Source: Auriscalpium vulgare
Taxonomy: Eukaryota; Basidiomycota; Agaricomycetes; Russulales; Auriscalpiaceae
Direction: 5' to 3'
Length of the DNA stretch: 61,996 nucleotides
Assembly (NCBI GenBank): GCA_019915015.1
Contig: JAHBBC010000070.1
Coordinates: 1 to 61,996 of the forward strand
Shown: one piece after another, positions 37,534-49,871 of the stretch
Numbering within the stretch: the first letter of the stretch is position 1
How the letters are laid out: each line of letters begins with the position of its first letter
Translations under genes and position numbers: made by a program
Notes under the pieces: generated by a model
Told to the model about the DNA's origin: nothing
Seen by the model: only the letters and a program-made list of their open reading frames with translations
Database searches by the model: none

Positions 37534-39525
37534 TCAACACGTAAAGTTCAGCTTGAGCGCGCGCAAAGCGAAATGAAGGCAAGCCACGCACATGACCTCG
37601 TCCTCATATTCCGTGTGGTCTCTGACCCGCAGATGAATCATGGGCAGTGCAAAGACCAATCCGGCAACAAGCAGCACCCATGTCGAGATGAAGATGTTCA
37701 TATATCTGTGCGCGCCGCCGCTCAATCGCCCGCTCCACGCAGACATGAACATAGCACTCACGGGATTTTGACCGCATCCGCGCGCCACACGCCCGCGGCG
37801 CCTGCGGACTGGATGGATTTGTCTAGTGCGCGCGCGCGAATCAGCCGGCGAAACGGGAGCGCGGGGGAGGCAATACGCACAGAAGCCGGTAAAGTACGCG
37901 AGCTTCGCGGGGTCGTTCGACATGGCGCCCATCATCCAGTATGCCGTGGTCTGCCACATCGCATCGAGCAGCCCGCATACGATGTACAGCAGCACGTGTG
38001 CGGCATACGGCGGGTCATCTATGTCCATCTTGTCAGAGTCAGGCGGGATTGATTCCCGGGTATAGTGTCTGTGCCAATCCGTCAAGAAGCGGCAGGGCGC
38101 GGGCGATTGGGTTTGTGTACCTTTGATAGAAGTATGCCCATGTATGGACGACGAAGACGAAAAGCAGGAGGATTGCCCAAGCGGCGAACGCGCGGAAGCG
38201 CCGAGTGTACTGGTGTTGATCGAGCAGCAGGCCAATCGACACGGAGCCGATGATCTGGGCAAGCCAGTACACCAGGTTGTTCAGCGACCTGGCGCGGATA
38301 TTGAAAAGAGCGGCGTTATAGTCGTTAAATTCTGTGCGGCACGGTCAGACCGCGTCGAGCGCTTGGAGCAGAGGAGATACTCACGCCATGTGTAAAACCA
38401 ATTAGAGGCGAAGAACATGGGAAAGAGCAGCACGATAAGGGGATCCGTTCGCAGAGCGACATACAGGCCGTAAAACTCAGTCTTCCATGACGGTTGCCGT
38501 GGGGTCGTCACCTTGGTTCCGTCCGTCCGAATCATCTTGTCCGGGTCCGCCATAAGAAACGGAATAATCACGCCCAAGCCCGTCAGGGTCAGAAATCCGA
38601 TCTGTGCGGGAATGCTAAGCGCCAACGCCGCCGGACAATGGAGTCCGCACTCACATAGGTGCCATTTCCGACTGGCAGTGTCGCGCGAGGTCAGCGCACT
38701 TTGATCTACCGCGCGCACAAGGATAAGACACATACCCGCATTCTCCTGCCAAATACGAGTTGATTAGCTGAAAAGCCTAATACCGTGGGTGCTAACGGCA
38801 CCTTCGAATCGTGATTCTGGCCCAGGGCAACAGAGGCGCCGATGACGCCCCCCAAATTGAAGATGGACCAGAAGATGGCAATGAAGCCGCCCTTTTGTGA
38901 CTCCGTGGGATACGCGAGCATGAGCGAGCCCTGCGCCGTCCAGAGCAAGCCCGCACAGATGCCGAGAATGGCCCCCGCGCCTATGACGAAGCCACCAGCG
39001 TCGGAATGGATGTTGACGACGCTGTGTGCGGTCAGCGCGCGGAGAGAGCGGGACGGGGTGACAGGGACTGACAGATACGAGGAGATGTAGATGCAGTAGC
39101 CCGAGCTGCCCAGCAGCAGCGTCAGCCTGGGGCCGAGGACGTTATTTATGGACCTAGTGGCGGCGGTCAGCTGTGTTCGCGCGGGAATATGTTGGCGGCA
39201 CGCACCCGGCAAAGAAGGCAGCGACCGCGAATGTCGCGTAAAGGGTTGAATTGGCGTTGGCGCTGGTCTCGCTGTCAAGCTGCCCACCCGCGCCCAAGCC
39301 GTTGAGCGCGTTGAACAGCCCGGGGCACATGAAGCACACGAAGCCGAGCAGCACGACCTGCACGTAGGGGTTGTAGTACACGCCCCGGATGCCCGTCGGC
39401 CGCTCGTAGAACTCGGGCAGGAACTGCGAGGCGGTGTCGTTGAAGCTGGTGCCGCTTCCGTATCCGCTGGCCCCCGCAGAGTGTCGGCGCGCCTTGGGCT
39501 CGACGGGCGGCGGGGCGTCCGCCAT
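37534..39525 (-). CDS. UNC93-like (DUF895) major facilitator membrane protein
   Basis: Ten exons on the minus strand: 39525-39206, 39153-39073, 39021-38802, 38745-38736, 38671-38655, 38601-38385, 38331-38121, 38068-37881, 37822-37762, 37705-37534, giving 498 aa. Two are microexons of 10 and 17 nt; splicing gives DSKENAVGNGTYIGFLTL across them. Typical family segments are YYNPYVQVVLLGFVCFMCPG, FNALNGLGAGGQ, GLLWTAQGSLMLAYP, WQFNDYNAALFNIRARSLN and STWVLLVAGL. About 11-12 membrane helices are expected. It is an integral membrane transporter-like protein whose ligand is unknown. The start at 39525 (MADAPPP) is the first good in-frame ATG. Confidence 0.92.
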
Positions 39526-40917
39526 CGCGGGGGGCTCTGTGATGTCGTGGGACGACACGGCGGGCGAGCAGGCGTCAGCGCGGCGCTGGGGGTTGGAGGG
39601 AGACGGTCGGGCGGTAGTGGGCGTCCATGGGGACTGTGGACTATATAACAAGCTCTCGTTTACAGCATCAGCAACTTACCGCGGATGGAATCCGAAGCGG
39701 CTAGGGCCGGCGAGCGCTGCCTTATCGACGTTCCTGACATATTTTATATTCCCCCGCCAATGTCACCCGACGTCGCAGCCCGATTTCCACGACAACACGC
39801 CCCCATCACCGTGCAATGGCCACCCAAAACGCGCACTGAACTTTGTCCGTCGCTGCCACCCGGCAGACGCCCACTGCAAATTTGCGGGATCGCGGAACAG
39901 ATCTCGGGCGTCCCGCCTGATCTGCTTGTACCAATTAGTTTCTATAGGATTGTCGAACATCCTTTGTCCAGGGCAATCACGCAAGTATATCATCGTACAC
40001 ACCTGTACACACTCGCCTTGACACACTGACAGGACAGTGGCTGGGAGATCATGCCAGTTGATGTATGCCTCGGATGTTTGGCAACAGTCAATGTCTCTGT
40101 ATGTATAAATTTTGAGACTGCCGCTTCCTTGGTCAGTCTCAGACGACCAAGAATCCTTTGTTCGACAACCCCCTGCTTCATCGACGTCGGAGAGGTCTAC
40201 TGGAAGCGATAATCCACTCGACCTAGCCTGACAATACATCATATATACAGGTATACATATTTCGGAAGACGTTCGCCGCGCGTGTGAAACCGTGAGCAAA
40301 AATTGGAGGATATCGAGAACTTTGTTGCTGGTCCCCCTCCTTCCTTCAATTACATGCATACGGTGAACGGAGGCAGTCAACGGAGGCATCAACCGGGGCG
40401 TGGCGAAGGGACCCGGGGAGGTTCGGAGTAGCTCAACCGCAGCTCGTCAGCCACGCACTGCGCTTCGGAATTGCCCTAGTGATCACTTTGGCCCTTACCC
40501 ACTGCCCCTACTCTCTTTCTTCATCCCATAACGACAGGCAGGACTGCAGGACCTCTGAAGTACGCCAGTGCTGATTTTGCGCCGGCTCCTCGCCTCTCCT
40601 CGCCCTCACAACGACTATGTGCCAAACACACCAATACGACCGTCGAATGCACCCGAAAGCTTAAACAGTACGGCCAGCGAGCTGCCTACGTTCAGTTTAG
40701 TCCGCATTCTCCACGACATATACGACCTGGCCATTGTTTTGCATTTTGTTTGTATTTCTCGAATTTTCGAATGCAGTCGTTTCCAAAAAAAGGGCTGTAA
40801 TCAGATAAGATTCAAGGCGACTCGGCTCGCTTTCCTCCTGTCCGCGACCATCTCCTTCCATCTCTCCCATCCAAACACACACCCAGTTCCAACCCAGTAC
40901 TGGCACTGTCTGCTACG
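39526..40917. other. Long divergent intergenic region
   Basis: It lies between the UNC93-like gene (minus) and the aminopeptidase gene (plus), so it should hold both promoters. A plus ORF at 39685-40029 (114 aa) has no recognisable features. A C/T-rich run just before 40918 fits a fungal leader. Nothing else was seen. Confidence 0.5.
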
Positions 40918-43544
40918 ATGTCGGACCCGACGACCCAATCCAACTACCTGCAGATCTACACGGTCAACGTAGACTTCGACTGGTCTTTGGACTTTGAAAA
41001 GCGGATCGTCTCGGGATCTGCTACGCACTCGCTGGCGGTGAAGGAAGATGGTGTGTCCGAAGTCATGTATGTCTCAACTGCATCTCCCTTGCGGCTCGTA
41101 CTGACAATGTCATAGTTTCGACTCGGCGGACCTAGAGATCGAGAAGGTAGAGGTCGAAGGAAAGCCGGGAACAGTGCGTGGCGCCTCCCTCCGCACACGA
41201 TCGCTCACGAACGAGCGCCCTAGTTCACGCTGGGCACGAAACACGCCGTGATGGGCTCCGCGCTGCACGTCGCGCTACCGGCTGGTCTCACGTCCGGGTC
41301 CTCCATTTCTGTCACTGTCTTCTATCAGACCACCGAGGACGGCACAGCACTCCAATGGCTCGACAAAGAGTGCGTCTGCGCCGCTGTCACGCCCATGCCT
41401 CACTCACACCGCCCAGACAGACGCAGGGAAACCAATTCCCCTACCTATTCAGCCAGTGCCAGCCTATATACGCGCGCGCGCTGGCGCCTCTGCAAGGTAT
41501 GTGCGCCTTCATCAAAGTGCCAAGACCACAGCTAACGGCCTGCAGATACGCCCTCGCTCAAAATAGTCCGTTCTTCCGCATTGCGTCCTCTCGTGCTCGT
41601 TGTGATGCGGTGACAGACCTACACGGCACGCGTGTCCGCCGTCCTCCCCGTCCTGCTCTCAGCCATCCGCATATCTCCACCCTCCGAAGGCCCTGCCCAC
41701 GACGGCAAAGTCATCGGCCAAGAGCGTGTCACCTACACGTACAAACAGGTCAGAATTCACTACCAGCGAGGGTGACATGCACAGCTTACGCCAACCTTGT
41801 CAGCCTGTCGGGATACCGTCGTACTTGATTGCGATCGCCAGCGGCAATCTGAGATATCGCCCGTTTGCTGCGATAGAGGGGAAGACTTGGAAGACGGGCG
41901 TTTGGGCAGAGCCCGAGCTCCTTGACACGTCCCATTGGGAATTCAGCGAGGACACCGCGCGGTATGACCGCCACACATCTGCGAGCGATGAATGTCTGAA
42001 TGATATGCCCAGGTTCTTGGCGAAGGAAGAGGAAATTGTCGGCGACTACAAGTTCGGAGTGTACGATCTATTGGTCTTGCCACCGTCATTCCCATATGGA
42101 GGCATGGTTAGTCTGTTCTGCGCCCACTGTCTGCTGCGATGATGACCGCCGGTTACAGGAAAACGCTTGCCTCTCGTTCCTTACACCCAGTACGCACTCC
42201 CGTGGCACCTCCTTGCGCGGCTCTCTGACTCGATGATACGCAGCACTATTGGCCGGGGACCGCTCGCTCGTTGACGTTGTCGTGCACGAGCTCACGCACT
42301 CGTGGTTCGGAAACGGTATCACGTACGTCTACGTCGCGATCCTGTCTCAGCACACTTATTAATGATGCCTTTCAGCCACGCCCAAGCGACGCACTTCTGG
42401 CTCAACGAAGGCTGGACGACGTACATCGAGCGCTTGCTCCAGCAGTTTCTCCACTCGCCAGCCGAGCGTGGATTTTCCTTTCTCATTGGCTCCACCGCGC
42501 TGTACGACGCGCTCGCGACCTACAACGATCGGCCCAAGTACCAGCGCCTTGTCATCGATTTCGAGTATGGCGAGGACCCGGACGACGCGTACAGCAGCAT
42601 CCCCTACGAGAAGGGCGCGAACTTCCTGCTCTATCTCGGTGCGCACGATCCTTCACGCAGGACGCAGAGCTGCGCAGCTGACCTTTGCGCGCAGAGAAGA
42701 CGCTGGGTGGGCTGGACGTGTTCCTGCCCTACATCCGGGACTACGTTGCGACGTTCCAGGGCCGGAGCATCACCACGTTCGACTGGAAAGACCACCTCTA
42801 CGGTTACTTCAAGAATCATGGCGGTGAGGAGAAGACTCGTGCCCTCGACAGTGTGGACTGGGATGTGAGCCATTTCGCTGATCTGCGTCGATGGACATGA
42901 ATGATGCGGTCTCGCCAGGCGTGGTTCTACGGAGAGGGCACCAAGTTGCCTGTGGAGCCTGAGTATGACACCAGCCTGGCCAAGCCCGCCTATGACCTGG
43001 CAGCGCGTTGGGATGCCTCCCGCGCGTCACCGTCTCTCGACTTCAAGCAGTCGGACCTGGACAGCTTCAACTCGAATCAGAAAAGTCTGTCCCACTGTCC
43101 ATCGTAGATCACCCTCACGCTCACATTCCTGTACCTCAGTCGCCTTCCTCGAACGTGTCGCCTCCTACCCCGCCCTGCCGTCGTCGCACATCGAGCAGCT
43201 CGGTTCGCTGTACGGCTTTTCTACGGCCACCAACGCAGAGATCCGCCTGCGCTTCTACAACGTCGCGTTCCGCGATCCCGCCGCCGACGCGGCCAAGTCC
43301 CTCGCGACAGGCGCCGTCCAGTGGGTGACGGGCGCCGACGGGACGGGTGTCATCAAAGGCCGCATGAAGTTCTGCCGTGCCGTCTTCAAGGCTGTCAACA
43401 GAGTGGACGCCCCGCTCGCGAAGAAGTATTTCGCGGACTACAAGACGGCGTTCCATCCGATTGCGAGGAAGTTGATCGAGAAGGTGAGCGGTGCGACTGT
43501 GTTCTGCTGTACGATCGCTGACCGCGCGGTAGGATCTTGCATAA
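40918..43544 (+). CDS. Leukotriene A-4 hydrolase-type M1 aminopeptidase
   Basis: Fourteen exons with all phases consistent: 40918-41066, 41116-41173, 41224-41369, 41417-41496, 41546-41565, 41617-41748, 41804-42106, 42159-42189, 42244-42322, 42376-42638, 42695-42864, 42919-43084, 43140-43483, 43533-43544, giving 650 aa. The zinc site HELTH is in VVVHELTHSWFGNG, with the third ligand E in WLNEGWTTYIER. The exopeptidase motif GGMEN spans the exon 7/8 junction. The C-terminal helical domain is complete. Yeast Lap2 and human LTA4H are the reference members (about 610-670 aa). It is a cytosolic zinc peptidase with possible epoxide hydrolase activity. The last exon is only DLA-stop. Confidence 0.95.
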
Positions 43545-43666
43545 TTGTAACACAAAGTAAAATGGATTGCAGCCAGTGAATGTAGCAATAAGAGGATTGG
43601 AAGAACCAAGATGACATTATTATCAGCCAATGACGACCTGTAGTAAGTAGTATACATCGGCATCCA

Positions 43667-45048
43667 TCACTTGAATCCTCCCCAAATATCCCCGAAAACG
43701 TCGTCCTTCTTCGGCGCAGCTGCCGGCGTCGACGAAGCCCACAAATTACCGCCCGCACCTGCTCCCGGCGCCGGCGCCGGCGACCCCCAGATGTCGTTCG
43801 TATTGGCCAAGGGCGCCGCTGGCGCGCCCCAGACGTTGCTCTGCGCTGGCGCCGGGGCCGGGGCGGGCTGGCCCCACGCCTGCCCGACATTCCACGCCGC
43901 GGCCGGCTGGGCGCCCTGCGGATTCGCGTTGGAAAACGGTGCAGCGGGCGGGGCGGGCTGGCCCCACGGCGACTGCGCCTGGGGCTGCGCGGGCACGGCG
44001 TACGCGCCGAACGCGGGCTGCGCCGGTTGCGCCGCTGGCGTCGAGAAGAGCGAGAGGATGTCATTTTTCACGTCTTTCTTCGGCGCAGTGGATGCGGAGC
44101 CATTCGGAGAGGCGACCGCCGGTGCGTGGAAGTCGAGCGAGAAGAGGTCGTTTTCGGGGGCTTTCGGCTGGGCGGGCGGCGGCCTGCGTTTGCACTTGAG
44201 GGGCTGGAGGGAGGGCAGGGGCTGCCCTGGCTGCGGCGGGCTGCTGGCCGCGTAGATGCTGTGTCGATAGCAGTTGATGGGGCTGAGGTTGACGCGTGGT
44301 GATGGGAGGCGTAAGGACGGGTGGGACGGCCTGGCGGGTGGAGGCGCTGATTGATGAGGACTGCGCGTGAGACGATGGCGGCGGCGCTGGGGCTGAAGGA
44401 GCGGCGCCGCCGTTGTCCAGGACGGCAGGGTCCGAAGGTGGAGGACCGTCCATGGCCCACCGCCGCGATTCGTACTTCGAGCGAATGAAAGACTCCATCT
44501 TGCTGCGAACCAACAGGTACATTAGCCAGGGTCCAACGTCGAAAACAGGCAAACGCACTGGTCCGGAGGAATATGACCTGGCTTCAGATGGGCTTCCCAG
44601 TACAGATTCGCTAGACGGTTGCCCCACTTCTGGATCGACTAGATGTGCTGTGGCTCAGCTACCACGGACTTTGCACTGGGAGAAGGAGGTACGCGACGTA
44701 CGTCCATCTGCTCAGGTGTCCATGTGTCCAGGTCGATGGACTTGACTTTGCTGATGTGCGTGCCCATTCCTCGATGGATTCCAGAGCAGCGAATGCATAG
44801 AAAGACGCCACTAAAGCCCAATCAATCAGCAGTCTCTTCATCGTGCCACTGTGTTTGCTCACAGGTTCCACGAAGCCCATCGAGGATCTATGCACGCGAC
44901 GACATTGAGCTGATGGTGACGGAGCACCAAATGCACCTGGCTCACCATTGTGTTTGCAGTCTGAGCAGACCCTGTTCTCTGGCCGCTTGACAAGCTCCCT
45001 CAGCGTCCTTGCGTTCTTGTCCGTTGTTGCCTTGTCTTGCCGGGACAT
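43667..45048 (-). CDS. ArfGAP-domain protein (Age2/SMAP-like)
   Basis: The start is [16 protein letters not shown] at 45048. Early exons are 45048-44946, 44887-44863, 44810-44702, 44638-44559 and 44502 onward. Splicing gives the ArfGAP zinc finger: CSDC, then [18 protein letters not shown], with the arginine finger in GIHRG, then [11 protein letters not shown]. The C-terminal half is proline/alanine/glutamine-rich and ends [12 protein letters not shown]. The domain stimulates GTP hydrolysis by Arf in vesicle traffic. The reading frame must change once between about 44340 and 44160 (before [12 protein letters not shown]). An intron (donor near 44359) would do it, but no canonical one stands out. 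Confidence 0.88.
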
Positions 45049-45194
45049 GTCTGTACACGATGATGGTGGGTTGAATGCGAGCGGCCGCACGGCTTGGACA
45101 CAAGGGCATTTCGGGCCATATTAGTCAGCAAATGGTCCAAAATCGCGAATTCTTCTTGTCGCGTCGGCCAGCACGCCAACGACGACGAGCTCAC

Positions 45195-46746
45195 ATGCTC
45201 TCCCTTCGTCGTCTTCCAAGGCTCCAGCCAGGCTCACTTTCTAGGGCCAACGCGACCGTTGCCCCTGCTGCCTCTGCGGACGCGCCAGCTGCTGCTTCTC
45301 CGCCCCCGCCAAAGCCTGAAGCTGCCAATGCTGCACCAGAAACCCCCTCCGCTTCACCTGAAAAGGCCAGCGCACGAGGTCGCCGTCGATGGCCAACACA
45401 TCGCCCGTCTATAACTATTGAACGTCCTCGCGAATGGCGCCGACCAGTCGCGCCAGGTGTCATTCCAGCCTACGATGAGGCTTTGCGCCTGCTCCAGTGG
45501 GACTCGCACGCCGTGCAGACTGAGGCGAACGAGCTTCGTGAACGCTTGGACAAGGAGAACGTGGCGGAAGACGAAGCGACAGTTTTGCGGGAGAAGCTCG
45601 ACGTTCTCGATGTCATGTCGAAGGTCAATTTGCCAGATGTTCGCTGGAAGGCGCGAACGGCATGGGTGCGTGCCATGTTACTACAAGCCATATATCATAT
45701 ACTCACAACCAAATCAGCGGACATGAACCAGACCGTGTATCGACATCTCGTTGAGCAGAGGTGGCGCGAAGAGGGGTCTCTCAGCCTGCTCGTACGTTAG
45801 CCAACTCTGCCCATCTCAGTTTCTCTTCATCTCATCCACAGATGGAACGCGTTCACCAAATGAAAGTCATTCCTGATGTGGTGCCCGACCTTCACCCGTC
45901 TCTCGACCTGCGGTTGAACTTCCCGGAGCCGCCTCCCGAGGATCCGTTCAAACGCTCCCGCATTAAGAGGAAGTATCTGCCTGTAGAGCCTGGTGTCTAT
46001 CTATTGAATGAACAGGTACATATTTCGTTTCTTGCTGGGACGCGGAAGTAAATGACAATCATGTGCGTCAGACTCGACGGCCGCCGCGCATATACACAAC
46101 TGTGTTCCATACAGAGCCGCGACTCTACACTCTGCTCATGATCGATGCCGGTATGTTCTTCATCTTTATCTGCTTCGAAGAACCCTTACGACGTACGGTA
46201 TCAGATGTCCCGGACGTTGAAAACGGATCGTTCACGACGTTTCTGCATTGGCTCCAGTCAGTGACCTTTATGAGCTCTGTGAATACCCTACTAACCGCGC
46301 ATCAGTCCCAATATTACACTGTCGGCCAACACTCCCTTCCCGCTGCCCGCACCGAACACCCACACCCCCTACATCCCGCCACACCCGCGCGCGGCACGCC
46401 GTATCATCGCTACGTACTACTTCTGCTCCCGCACGCCTCACCAAATGCGGTCATCTCGCCCGGGCCCATCGAACGGCAAGGATTTGATGTACGCAAGTTT
46501 GTCGAGGAGCATAACCTGCAGTTGGGTACGTTCAAAGAGGGTGGCGGCGGCGGCGCCCACATGTGGCGCGCTGTGTGGGATGAAGAGAGTTCGCGGATAT
46601 GGCGGGATGTGCTCAGTGCGTTATTACTTTGCTGATATCTCGACCACTGATTGATTGATTGTGCAGAGCAACCTGAGCCGAAGTTTGGCTTCGAGCCGAA
46701 GCACAATCCTTATGCCGAGTTCAAGGGCAGGAAAAAGTACATCTAG
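45195..46746 (+). CDS. MRPL35: Mitochondrial large-subunit ribosomal protein mL38 (MRPL35-like, PEBP fold)
   Basis: Seven exons: 45195-45669, 45718-45791, 45842-46015, 46072-46150, 46205-46256, 46306-46615, 46667-46746. The N-terminus (MLSLRRLPRLQPGSLSRANA) looks like a mitochondrial presequence. DMNQTVYRHLVEQRWREEG and MERVHQMKVIPDV follow, then the PEBP signature DVPDVENGSFTTFLHWL, and the end PKHNPYAEFKGRKKYI. It is a structural protein of the mitoribosome. Within exon 6 the frame must shift by one base at about 46388 (in cccgcgcgcggc) to run from TPYIPPHP into GTPYHRYVLLLLPH. This is either a sequence error or an inactivating indel. The exon 1 donor (GTGCCA) is weak. Confidence 0.85.
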
Positions 46747-48081
46747 ACATATGTGACGCAGTCGCATTGCTGGCGATTTTCGATATATCCTCTCTTTTAA
46801 TGTCACTTGCAACTACGCCGCTCCCACTCACACCTGACCACCTGGATACAACCTCCATGACCCTCGCACACACAGTTCTGTTTATGATCTGTCGCATTTA
46901 TATCATTGAATCTAATTCTAGGTTCGTTCTCCATCGTTGTATCTCTCCCAGGCTCACGGGCGACCAGCAACATATTCAGTCTCGACCGTGCGGCCTGAAG
47001 CTGCCTCGACTGCACGGCCACTTTTGTAGTTCTCTCTTATCATCATTTCCTTGAGCCCCGCCTTTCTTCCGCCGACCCTGTAGCTGCTCTTTGGGTTGTC
47101 GACTGAGGGGGCTTTATACCTCGTGAGCTGATCACGGCCATCACCTTCGTTCCAACGCATCGGTCCGTACTTTTTGCCATTAAAAACCTGTGCGTCTGAA
47201 ACCCACATGTTGGCATGCATGTCATTCTTTTTAGTGCTAAGGCCTGTTGCCCGGTTTCGTTCGGAGCTGTGAGGTGTCTAGCGACATGTGATCTCGGCCG
47301 TCAAATCCGCTAGGCTGATTGCTGCGAGCCTTGACGAGCGTAATGGTCTCTGAGCCGGGGTCTCTCGGCTCATCGTTCCTTGATCATCTGTTGCTGCTCG
47401 TTTTGACGGAAGTCAACAGCAGAGATTTGTTTTTCGACACTTCGCTCAGGATTGCGACGCTCTTTTGGTCTTCATTGCTAACACCGGGTATGCACGTGCG
47501 CTCTTGGGTCATTAATGTAAGCCTCGGGAAAGTCGCTGGCGAATTAAGTTATTGTCCCTCGACTCCTAGGCACTTGCATTACTATTGTCCTTGCAGGTCT
47601 CTCCGCGGCTGCGATAGAAGCACTTAGGTCGCGAATGGCGACGAAGACAAAGCCATTGACATTGCCTGGATACGTACATACTTGCAGGTCGGCGGCTGTG
47701 CTCGGTACTCCCCGAGGGCTATATTCTTTTGTCCCTAACATCCATAAAACGCAATACTGTATACAACGCCTGTTTCTCCACCACAAGTTCTCAAATCTCT
47801 TGACACGGTATGCCACTCCCTCTGTTCCTGAGCAAGTAATTGACAATCTTGACGTAGATCTGCGAGTTTTGTTCGTACCGTTCGCCATATCAGAGAACCG
47901 CAAGCCACTCGGAACCAAAGTATTGCGACGCTAGCCAAGCGAATCGAGAAGTTTGAATTGTTTGTGATCGAAGAGATTCAGGAAAAATCAATCGGGTCCG
48001 AGTCCAGGCGAGTCAACGTAGAGGTGCGCCACACGCAGTTGTGCTGCAATCAACGTCTGATGATCTTCCAGCTATACCGAT
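46747..48081. other. No firmly supported gene
   Basis: A minus ORF at 46954-47220 (88 a.a., MHANMWVSDAQVF) and plus ORFs at 47635-47934 and 47958-48233 have no recognisable domain. The latter two could be 5' exons of the F-box gene that follows (EKFELFVIEEIQEKS looks coding-like). No repeats were seen. Confidence 0.4.
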
Positions 48082-49692
48082 ATGCAAGGCCTCCTTCCTC
48101 TCACAACCGCCGTCCATCTCAATGCACCGGTTGCGCCGGGCCCACACTCATACAAACCTCCGTCCCCATCGTGGTCTACCGTCCCATGGAGAGTCGTTAC
48201 CACGATTCTGCACTTTGTTGCTCATGGCGATGACTTACACAAGACACAACTTGTAAATGCGACTCATATCTGTCGAAGCTGGCGTTCCGCAGCGTTGCTC
48301 TGTCCAACCTTGTGGACGAATATTCAAGTGTATGCCACCCGAGGTGCAGCCTCTCGCTCTCATGATCGAGCGGCCCAGTTCGTGGCGCGAGCGGCTCGGC
48401 TGCCCATCAGCATGTCATTAGGATCGGTGCACCTGCACCGCGGGTGGCTCGAGGTTATTTTCCGCTCATTTTACTGGGTGCAAAAATTCCGCATCGCCTC
48501 CTGCACCATCGCAGAAGAAGACCTCTTCTTTCTCCACCACATCCTTGGCTCGCCGGCCCCGCTACTCGCGGAGGTGCACCTCGATCTCAACCAGGAGCTC
48601 TCGTACAGCATATTGCCTGTGTCCGGCCTTGCTCAAGCCCCGTGCCTCAAGTTTTTTTCCCTGTGCGGGCAAAATTCCCTCCCCATGCTGTGGAGTGCCT
48701 GCTCGCATTGGAAGACGTTGACTCGAATGAATTTGGAGGTCAAAACAAGTGACAACTCCTCAGCGCAATTTCATGATCTCGACAAGGTCCTTGACTGCTT
48801 ACGCAGCATAAAAGGCACACTTGAGAAACTCGCTCTGACGCACTTCGGCTTGTGTGTGCCCGAAGGTCGACCATGCCGGCCCGTGGCACTTCCGAGATTG
48901 AAATCCCTCATGATGGAAGGTGACTCCAACGACATCATCCTTCTACTCGCACACCTCGATCTTGACGAACGCACGCTCCTGGACCTGGCTCCCGAGAACT
49001 CAGATGGCGATGATATCATAGACCTCTTCCTACTGCTAGGCGGCAGACAGGAACGCTTCGTATGCCTTCGATTCCTTTCCGATGCCGGAGATCATATCGG
49101 GTTGGAGGCATACCGCAATTCCCCAGGACACGGCCGCGATTATAGTCTCATGGGAGAACCCCCCCTGAAAGTCCACATCACATGCCGCGACGAGCACAAC
49201 GTAGTCTCTGCCGGTATCCAGGTGTTACGGAGCGTGTGTGGAATTCTTCCGGACAAAACGTTGACCGTACTTGACATCACGCAGCTTCCACACCTTGAAC
49301 GTTGGGATTTGCAAACGTGGGAGTACGTTCTGGAGGGCGTGCAGGGTATTCAAGAACTCCGAGCGAGGGGCAAGGTTGCCGATCAATTATGCGAGGTGTT
49401 GGGATGGTGGCGCCCTTCCGTATTCGGTGGTCTGGCCCGAGGCGAACATCGCCAGTATTTCCTCCCAGATCTGACGGACCTTGTCTTGGAGGACGTCATC
49501 CTGCCGGAGTGCTTACCCAAGTACTTACAAGCCCGCGCTGAAGCTGGATGTCCTCTCAGATCCCTACGAGCTGCGTTGTGTGCTGAGTCTGAAGCAGAAG
49601 TGGATATGTGGCAAGAGTTGCTGCGGCAGATCGTCGATGATCTAGAACTACGAGTATCCGAAAATTCAGATGGTAGCGTAGTATGTGTTTAG
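48082..49692 (+). CDS. F-box-like protein
   Basis: An open frame of 536 aa. The F-box-like segment is at about 32-80 (WSTVPWRVVTTILHFVAHGD, then ATHICRSWRSAALLCPTLW). It is followed by leucine-rich segments typical of basidiomycete F-box proteins. The N-terminus (MQGLLPLTTAVHL) is doubtful and upstream exons are possible. Sequence from 49089-49140 recurs as a fragment at 60650-60696. Confidence 0.75.
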   Translation: MQGLLPLTTAVHLNAPVAPGPHSYKPPSPSWSTVPWRVVTTILHFVAHGDDLHKTQLVNATHICRSWRSAALLCPTLWTNIQVYATRGAASRSHDRAAQFVARAARLPISMSLGSVHLHRGWLEVIFRSFYWVQKFRIASCTIAEEDLFFLHHILGSPAPLLAEVHLDLNQELSYSILPVSGLAQAPCLKFFSLCGQNSLPMLWSACSHWKTLTRMNLEVKTSDNSSAQFHDLDKVLDCLRSIKGTLEKLALTHFGLCVPEGRPCRPVALPRLKSLMMEGDSNDIILLLAHLDLDERTLLDLAPENSDGDDIIDLFLLLGGRQERFVCLRFLSDAGDHIGLEAYRNSPGHGRDYSLMGEPPLKVHITCRDEHNVVSAGIQVLRSVCGILPDKTLTVLDITQLPHLERWDLQTWEYVLEGVQGIQELRARGKVADQLCEVLGWWRPSVFGGLARGEHRQYFLPDLTDLVLEDVILPECLPKYLQARAEAGCPLRSLRAALCAESEAEVDMWQELLRQIVDDLELRVSENSDGSVVCV

Positions 49693-49871
49693 TTCTCATG
49701 TCATTGTATGACGCTAAGTGATAGATATGATACGGGCACTGTTCAGAAGTACAGCGTCAGGCCGTGTTGGCACCCACGCCGACAAAAAAAAACACTGGAA
49801 GATTGAAGGAGAGGGAAAATTAAAAGAATTGTCCACAAACTTGGAACAGTCATCCAGCAACATGCACTAAT

